DNA of 64,000 nucleotides from Limnanthes douglasii subsp. nivea (Eukaryota > Streptophyta > Magnoliopsida > Brassicales > Limnanthaceae), in contig JAUPFV010000002.1 in NCBI GenBank assembly GCA_036936605.1, positions 162,804,813 to 162,868,812 on the forward strand, read 5' to 3'. Both the position numbers and the translations under genes were made by a program. The notes below the pieces were generated by a model. The model saw only the letters and a program-made list of their open reading frames with translations, searched no databases and was not told the DNA's origin. Shown piece by piece: positions 57,830 through 64,000 of this stretch (its first letter is position 1; every line of letters begins with the position of its first letter).

Positions 57830-58540
57830 CATTATATAAATCATATATTTTAATTTTAAAATATTATAAGGAATATGATTATATTTTATTATTAGATTTT
57901 GATTATTATTATTATTATTATTATTTGGTTACAAATATTATAAGTGTTGTTATTATTTTATATACCAAAATCACATATTATAATTTTAAAATATTATAAG
58001 GTATATAATTATAATTTTATTAGTATATTTTGATTATTATTATGATTTGGTTATAAATATTAGAAATATTTTTGTTATTTTATAAACTAATACCATATAT
58101 TATAATTTTAAAATATTATAGGGTATATGATTATAATTTTATTATTACATTTTGATTATTATTATTATTATTATGATTTGCTTATAAATATTATAAGTTT
58201 TGTTATTATTTTATTAATCAAAATCATATATTATAATTTTAAAATATTATATCGTATGTTATTATAATTTTCTTATTACCCTTTAAATATTATTATGGTT
58301 TGAATATAAATTTATAAATGTTGTTGTAGTTATATATTATTTATTACTACAAGTGTTGTTTTTATGTTATAAACGAATATCATATATTACAATTTTAAAT
58401 TAGTATACGGTATGTTATTATAATTTTCTTATTACACTTTGAATATTATTATAGTTTGAATATAAAAATTATAAGTGTTGTTGTACTTTGATATTATTTA
58501 CTGGTACAAGTTTGTTATTATTTTGAAATTTAAAAATTCA
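57830..58540. repeat. AT-rich tandem repeat, 120-155-bp units, five copies
   Basis: Units start 'TATTATAATTTTAAAATATT' at about 57,836, 57,976, 58,097, 58,229 and 58,383, and contain ATT microsatellites of variable length. The array lies between the hAT terminus and its coding region, the downstream side for the minus-strand gene. Confidence 0.8.
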
Positions 58541-58768
58541 ATTTTATTTTATTTAGTTGTTCACAATTTATACTCTTGCGGGCTAGAAGTTGTACAAATG
58601 TCTGTAATTAAACTAAAAAATCTAAAAAATCTATTATAAACATCATTCATCTTGATTATCTTCGAACTGAAGATCTTTAGAGTCACTTACTTCATCTTCA
58701 TCTTCATCTCCAGCTCCAGCTTCTTCCATAATATCATGCTCAAGTGCACCTTCATAATTATTTGTATA

Positions 58769-59470
58769 TTAATCGAAGATGTCGTCTACATTCACTTCGT
58801 CTCTAAACTCTCTAACTTGCATCCTATTATTCATCGCAATATAATCCTTGATTTTCAAAAGCACACCAAGTGTTTTTCCCATCAATCTTGTTCTCTTAGT
58901 CCTGTATTGCAACCTTGCTTGACTAAAAGCACACTCACTTGAAAATGTAGACATAGGTATTGCATAAATCTCTTTAACCAACCTGCTAAGAATAGGAAAC
59001 TCGTCAGTTTTGGTACTCCACCATCTTAAGATATCAAGCATCCCTCCTTCGATATAATTTGTTAAATCAAACCTAGTGCTTATATATCGAGCCATCTCCT
59101 TATTATCTTGAGGGGTTTCTCTAAAATCATCTATATCTAACATCGATATTTGTACATAGTTAGTACGGATTCTCCCTCTACCACTATTGTTATTACCCCT
59201 TACATTTGAAGTTGCAGGAGCCATATTTGGTCTGTATCTTTCAACATATATACTACACATTGTAAAAATATAATCATATATTTCTTAAATATACGCTTGA
59301 GGGTCAACAATCACATATTCATGAAATTGTAAGGCTTTATAAAAACATTTAACTAGAAATTCAAATTGGGTTTTCGTGAAAAAGGATCCAACATGCACCG
59401 AACAAAATAAGCCATCGGGATTGGATGAAAATATTTTGCAAACTTTTCTTCCATGTCGGGCACCATGTTT
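58769..59470 (-). pseudogene. hAT transposase C-terminal part
   Basis: Open from 59,260 to 58,769 (163 codons). The dimerisation domain reads 'GGMLDILRWWSTKTDEFPIL', 'YAIPMSTFSSECAFSQARLQ', 'KRTRLMGKTLGVLLKIKDYI', with an acidic tail ending 'DDIFD'. Upstream, in shifted frames to about 59,470, 'MVPDMEEKFAKYFHPIPMAY' and 'CMLDPF' match the transposase part 'K..KY......... LDPR.K'. It is a different family from the remnant at 5,406, being a longer RICESLEEPER-like protein. The 5' half is missing. Confidence 0.88.
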
Positions 59471-59805
59471 ACACGTACATTCTTATCTTAAAATTCATTT
59501 ATATGCATGGCAAGATTAGTAATCGACAAAAAAGGTCAAGTGAATGTTAGGAGTATATTGCGTAAAAAAAGTTTTAGTTATATCTTTAAAAAACTTTAAA
59601 AACTTAAATATGCTAGCACAATAAATTCAGTTTTGATTTTCAAGACTTTATTCGGATAACATATATTATAAAGCGTAGTAATCTGTTCTTTAAATACAAA
59701 AGCATGTGCAAGAAACATATTTGTAGATTAAATATCTTTCAAATTTTATTTTGTTATTTACAGTTTTACACATGTATGTATATACATAACGATTCTAAAA
59801 ACTTT

Positions 59806-60540
59806 AAATATATAGTTGAAATATCTAATAGTTCAAATATCCAATAAACTATTTAAACATATAACTTCATGCTTGAAAGACCTAAAAAAGTAAAGAACTG
59901 AACTAAAGTATATAATAGTTGAAAGATTTAAAAATTCCTATAATGTTTAAGGATCTAAATAAAATTAGATATGTACTAGTTACAAAAAAATATCAAATAT
60001 ATATTATAAGTAATTCATTTACTATATTATATATCTTAATTATTAAAATTCAAAATTAATTAACGCATACAAAATATTTTTTTATAAACGTATAAAAAAT
60101 AATTTAAAAATATAGTGTTTAAAGATCTAAATAAAATTAGATATCTAATAATTAGATATAATTAAAAAAATATCAAAATAAATATTATGAGTATTTCGTC
60201 TACTATATACATATTTTAATTTTTTTAATTCGAATTAATTAACCCATATAATTTATTAATTAATAATCGTATACAAAATATCTTAAAAAAATGTTAAAAA
60301 ATCTAGATAAAATTAGATATCTAATAGTTAGCTATTAATTTATAAATAGTTTTTTCTGGAATACTAAATAAAATATTTATAATACTAAATATAATTAAAA
60401 AAAAATATCAAAAAAATATCATAAGTATTTCATTTACGATATACATATCTTAATTATTGAAATTTGAATTAATTAACACATACAAATTAATTTTAAATAA
60501 TCATATAAAAAAATTGATAAATAGTAAATCAAAGACAGTT
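59806..60540. repeat. Dispersed AT-rich repeat, copy 2 with further partial copies
   Basis: 59,806-60,050 matches 23,083-23,345. The core 'TTTAAAGATCTAAATAAAAT' with 'TAGATAT', then 'AATATCAAA', 'ATATTATAAGTATTTC', returns at about 60,118-60,270 and 60,292-60,500, giving a diverged tandem arrangement. Noncoding. Confidence 0.65.
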
Positions 60541-60780
60541 AAATCCAAGAAATAGTAAACTTCCAAATTTAAACCCACAAATATCAAGGTTGAGTACAAG
60601 TATATATATATATACACACTATGTACTTCGATTATATGGAATCAGAAAGACTTAACACTTTCGACATCAGCTCCTTTATTGGAGAGCTAATCACCTGATG
60701 ATTGGCTGCTCAATGTCATTATCGACGTCTTAGATTTTCCAAATCTTACGGTATGGCATATTAGAGAATTACCATTACCT

Positions 60781-60944
60781 TGTTAAGAGTAAATATTAAG
60801 AGTAAACTTGGTCCTTTATCTCACGTCTCTTATCTCAACTAATGTGAGACCTTTTGGGAGTGAACCAAAGAGCAAAACTGTGCGGGCTTGCAGGCCCAAA
60901 GTGGAAAATATCACATTAGTTGGTGAGAGATATAAATTCTAACA
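60781..60944 (+). repeat. Short copia LTR, 5'
   Basis: TGTTAAGAGTAAA to ATATAAATTCTAACA, 164 bp, followed directly by a PBS-like sequence. Five bases before it: TACCT; five bases after the 3' LTR: TATCT. Confidence 0.8.
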
Positions 60945-60956
60945 TGGTATTATAGC
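60945..60956 (+). other. Degenerate primer-binding site
   Basis: TGGTATTATAGC, two mismatches to the initiator tRNA-Met complement TGGTATCAGAGC, directly after the LTR. Confidence 0.75.
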
Positions 60957-61580
60957 CAAAGGTTTTACAAAGACGTGTGAGATATTGTGGAGAAATGATT
61001 TGGGACATTATGGAGAAAGGATTGGAGGTGTCTGAAAATGAAGAAATTTTAAATCAAGTTCAAAAGGAACAATTACAATCTCATAAAAAATGACGGATCA
61101 AAAAATGACCATGATCATTCATAAATGTTTGGATGATTCTATGTTACAAAAGGTGGCTTCCGCAACAACATCAAAAAAAAGTTTGGGGTAGTCTCAAAAC
61201 TTCTTTAGTGGAAATGCTAAAGTGAAGAGAGTTCGACTACAACCTAGTGAATAAGTCTTACAAGCAAAGATACCTTTTAAAAACATGAACGTGCACGTGG
61301 ATATGTATAAGGACAAGGAAGAAAATGCGACAAGCAAAGGGAGGAGGACAATCAAAGTGTGATGAAAGATCATACGGGACAAGAAATTCAAGAAACCGTG
61401 GAAGAGGAAGACACACCTCAAGGTATGACAAATCAAATATTAAGTGTTACAATTGTAAAATATATGGTCACTACTCTTCCGAGTGACGCACTTCATAAAT
61501 TCAAGTTAAGAAGAAAGACAATATTATTGAATACAAAGGTATTGAGCTCGTCTTATTTGTAGCACAAAAAAGAGAACAAA
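60957..61580 (+). pseudogene. Short-LTR copia: gag remains
   Basis: Heavily broken. The zinc knuckle is visible as 'IKCYNCKIYGHYSSE' near 61,435-61,485, with a stop in place of the last Cys. Before it lies a Arg/Gly-like basic region. The open frame at 61,359-61,562 is another frame and not the protein. Confidence 0.65.
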
Positions 61581-61589
61581 TTGTTGAGA

Positions 61590-62653
61590 TAATGTATGGT
61601 ATCTTGATAGTGGTGCTAGTTATCATATGTGTGGAAACAAAAACTTGTTTCTAGATCTCAATGAGCATGTGAATGGAATGATCACTTTTGGAGGCTTTTT
61701 GTGAGTACCGATCAAATCAAAATGTAACATCTTAATTTGTTTTGCAAATGGAGGTCGTAATTTTATTTCAAGTGTTTATTATATGTACCTAAGATGAAAA
61801 ATAGTATCTTGAGTTTGGGTCAACTAATGGAGAAAGACTACACCATCACCATGAAATATGAATTTCTTAACTTAGAGATTCATGTGATAATTTAATTTCT
61901 AAGGTGCCTATGACCAAGAATCGTATTTTTATTTTTAAAATTTAAAATGATGTGGCAAAGTGCTTAAGAGCTTGTGTTGGAGATTCTTCTTGGACTTGGC
62001 ATCTTAGGTTTGGGAATCTACACTTCAAAGGACTAAATTCACTATGAAAGAAGCACATGGTGAATGGCTTGTCTCACATTAATCATCCATATCAAATTTT
62101 TGAAGGGTGTATTTTCCAGAAAAGCAATCAAGAAATAGTTTTCGAAATCAATCTATGACAAGAGCAAAAGAGCCACTTGAACTTATTTACTCAGACACAT
62201 GACACATGCGAGCCTTTTAATCTACCATATTTTAGTAAGAATCTTTCTTTCTTATTATTCATCAATGATTTTAGCCGCAAGACATGTGAATATTTTCTTA
62301 AAGAGAAGTCACAAGCTTTTTAATACTTCAAAAAATTCAAGGCCAAAGTTGAGAACGAGAGTAAATATCGTATAAAATCCATTCGTTCAGATCGAGGAGG
62401 CGAGCTCAATTCAAAAGAGTTCTTAATATTTTTAGAAGAGCATGGGATAAGGCGACCATCAACGATACCAAGATCACCTCAACAAAATGGGATCGCAGCG
62501 AAGAAAAATAAAAGCATTCTTAACATGGCGCGAAATATATTGAAGAGTAAAAATATACGTAAGGAATTTTGGGCTGAAGCGGTAGATTGTGCCGTCTAAT
62601 TGTTAAATCGATGACCCACTAGAAGTCTCAAAGACATGACTCCATAACAAGCA
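61590..62653 (+). pseudogene. Short-LTR copia: protease and integrase
   Basis: 'WYLDSGASYHMCGNKNLFLD' (61,597-61,660) is a protease with an intact D-S-G. Next is GAG-pre-integrase: 'WTWHLRFGNLHFKGLNSL' and 'INHPYQIFEGC'. The integrase core has 'FINDFSRKTCEYFLKEKSQ' (first catalytic Asp probably changed to Asn), 'IRSDRGGELNSKEFL' (second Asp kept) and 'QQNGIAAKKNKSILNMARNI' (Glu changed to Ala). Sequence ends at '...TRSLKDMTP.QAW' and joins leader-like sequence. RT and RNase H are missing. Confidence 0.85.
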
Positions 62654-62665
62654 TGGTATCAGAGC
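62654..62665 (+). other. Perfect Met-tRNA primer-binding sequence in the wrong place
   Basis: TGGTATCAGAGC, all twelve bases matching, lies 80 bp before the 3' LTR at the point where the integrase sequence breaks off. The shared GCATGG suggests a microhomology junction. Confidence 0.75.
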
Positions 62666-62745
62666 GAGGTTGAAACTTGCGTTCTAAGCGATGCGATGGG
62701 TGTATCGAGGCGGAATGCAATATGCGGATCAAGTTTAAAGGAGAA

Positions 62746-62924
62746 TGTTAATAGTAAAAGTGGTCTTTTGTCCTACATCGCTTATACTGAATATAATAAA
62801 CGACATATAAGTGAATGAAATATCTCAACTAATGGGACGTCTTTTGAAAGTGAATCAAAATTCAAAATTGTGCTTGCAAACTTAATGCGGACAATGTCAC
62901 CGGTGAAAGATATAAATTCTAACA
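62746..62924 (+). repeat. Short copia LTR, 3'
   Basis: TGTTAATAGTAAA to ATATAAATTCTAACA, 179 bp, preceded by a purine-rich TAAAGGAGAA. It differs much from the 5' LTR in its middle. The ends and the 'ATCTCAACTAATG' block are shared. Confidence 0.78.
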
Positions 62925-63375
62925 TATCTATCTCCTAAAAAAATAATTTAAAAACAAAAGCAGTAGATACGCAGAGGCAGTCACTCTTGTGGCCAGGATC
63001 CGATTTTTGATATGATCTTAAATCAGGATGAGTTGGAACTATCATTTGTTAAATATTAATAATTTATTTAACTGCAAATAACAAATATTATTAAATAAAC
63101 GCAACAATTTAAAAATTAATTTTAAAACATATCATTAAATATAAATACGCTTATATGCACACTTTCTGTATTTTCAAATTCATAACATATTATTCACTAT
63201 ATGGAATGGAAATACCTTTAATATTTATAATAATATCTATTATATTTTTTAATATATTATAGTGATATATTAAAGGACCAGGCTAGAAATAGATCTTAAA
63301 CCGCTGGATTTTATACCCATTTGATATATCTCTCACCTAATTTTGGACAAATTTTTCCTTTTCAGAAAACCTAGG
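62925..63375. other. AT-rich sequence before a possible promoter
   Basis: No gene. Some short AT inverted repeats (63,040-63,110, 63,240-63,280). Confidence 0.4.
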
Positions 63376-63508
63376 TATAAAAGGGTTTGATAAATCTCTC
63401 ACCATTTTTTTCTTCTCTTTCTCTCTCTAAAAAGCTCTCAAACACTCAAGAATCGACCCATTTCAAAATCTCGATTTTTCAACAATCTAAACTCAGAAAA
63501 ACATAAAG
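63376..63508 (+). promoter_or_regulatory. Possible core promoter and first leader exon
   Basis: TATAAAA at 63,376-63,382 in GGTATAAAAGGG, followed about 30 bases later by a CT-rich stretch (TCTTCTCTTTCTCTCTC) typical of plant transcription starts. An A-rich leader then ends in AAAG directly before GTAAGTAAT at 63,509, a good splice donor. It could belong to a host gene or to another retroelement leader. Confidence 0.5.
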
Positions 63509-63744
63509 GTAAGTAATACAAACTTCATGCTATATTTTTTTTTAGATTTCGTTGGGTATAAACTGCTGAAATTAGGATTTTAGGTTTCGATTTCAAAGTT
63601 CGATTTTTGCATGATTTTTTGTGTTGTTTTGTTATATTAGTGTTGTATTGTTGTTAGTTTTGCTAGGATCTATGTTTATGTGTTTGATTTTTAGTGAAAT
63701 GAGGCTGCTTTGGTGGGTTTCTAAAAATGGGTATAGTTGTTGTT

Positions 63745-63880
63745 GGTAGCACGATCGTGCTACCATTTTGGATCTGGTCGCACGATTGTGCGACCAAGGA
63801 GGCATCTCGTCGCATGAGACGGGTTGTGCTTTGCCGTCTCATGCGACAGACAACTTAAGCTATCTCATGCGACGAGATGC
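63745..63880 (+). repeat. Cluster of GC-rich palindromes
   Basis: GGTAGCACGATCGTGCTACC (63,745-63,764) is a perfect 20-bp palindrome. GGTCGCACGATTGTGCGACC (63,776-63,795) is palindromic but for one base. GTCGCATGAGACGG (63,809-63,822) pairs perfectly with 63,834-63,847. GCATCTCGTCGCATGAGA (63,802-63,819) pairs perfectly with 63,863-63,880. The last two pairings exclude one another. The cluster lies in the predicted leader intron. Confidence 0.9.
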
Positions 63881-63945
63881 TTTTTCAGAATACTTTTTTT
63901 TGTGTTGTCTCACTAATACATATTTATTTATGTTGTTTTTACAAG

Positions 63946-64000
63946 ATGGGGCAGACCAAGATGACAGTAAAAAATCCGTTTAAGAAGGTGAAGGAACGTG
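63946..64000 (+). CDS. Possible start of a protein, cut by the window edge
   Basis: An acceptor-like TTTTTACAAG precedes ATG at 63,946. The frame reads 'MGQTKMTVKNPFKKVKER' to the edge, Lys-rich. With the promoter, leader exon and donor upstream it looks like a gene start with a leader intron (63,509-63,945). Product unknown. The leftmost 71-codon frame at 63,768-63,983 is a different frame through the palindromes and is not favoured. Confidence 0.4.
   Translation, partial: MGQTKMTVKNPFKKVKER

Larger units (their letters stand above)
57564..59500 (-). mobile_element. Antisense hAT element, partial
   Basis: The terminus TAGGGATGACAAATGGG at 57,564-57,580 has the form of a plant hAT end and is followed by CACACGCC-type subterminal words to 57,780. 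The transposase end is at 58,769 upward on the minus strand. The opposite terminus was not found to the right, so the element is truncated or extends in a diverged form. Confidence 0.65.

Noticed and set aside
63768..63983. 71-codon frame through the palindromes
   Set aside because: It depends on the palindromic sequence, shows no family motif, and conflicts with the better splice and start signals around 63,509-63,946.

Overview
This window is plant nuclear DNA. It is AT-rich, contains no recognisable intact host gene, and consists almost entirely of old transposable elements inserted into and next to one another. The plant origin is supported by Tat-lineage Ty3/gypsy elements with a second, archaeal-type RNase H, a CRM-like chromovirus, Ty1/copia elements, hAT and MULE (FAR1-type) transposase remnants, and a small chloroplast trnS-GCU fragment. 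The family or species cannot be told from the sequence. Every long coding stretch belongs to a mobile element, and nearly all are broken by stops, frameshifts or deletions.

Layout. (1) 1-11,470 is copy A of a segmental duplication. Its partner, copy B, lies at 37,969-49,342 in the same orientation. Each copy holds the end of a CRM LTR, a worn Tat gag-pol relic, a TIR element rich in AACCG, a hAT remnant with subterminal repeats, a minisatellite of about 90 bp, and the 5' part of a copia element. (2) In copy A the copia element continues beyond the duplication to 15,344, where its single visible LTR ends. (3) 15,345-18,550 has no recognisable gene. (4) 18,550-21,130 is a second Tat relic, split by a solo CRM LTR with a perfect 5-bp target duplication. 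(5) 21,240-22,960 is a degenerate plant-transposon-protein gene with its own TATA-like promoter. (6) 23,600-27,128 is the end of a third Tat element: an integrase with all three acidic residues, followed by an antisense additional reading frame. (7) 27,129-28,560 holds two head-to-tail CRM LTR pieces set against a MULE transposase fragment. (8) 28,594-32,046 is a Tat element with LTR, PBS and gag start, with a large internal deletion. (9) 32,047-38,500 is the CRM-like element with both LTRs, PBS, gag-pol and polypurine tract. (10) 49,343-55,300 is degenerate. (11) 55,300-56,720 is an antisense Tat gag/protease relic. (12) 57,564-59,500 is an antisense hAT remnant with AT-rich tandem repeats. 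(13) 60,781-62,924 is a short-LTR copia remnant. (14) 63,376-64,000 may be the start of a transcription unit, with a TATA box, CT-rich leader, an intron holding a striking cluster of palindromes, and an ATG.

How the parts relate. Insertion order can be read in places: a CRM LTR inside Tat RT, Tat LTR beside MULE, CRM inside the Tat 3' end. The duplicated pair works as a natural comparison, because differences between A and B show individual deletions, filler insertions and a 46-bp plastid insertion. The CRM-like family appears six times. Its LTR U3 encodes the C-terminal tail of the polyprotein. If the CRM assignment holds, a pericentromeric location is possible, but that is inference.
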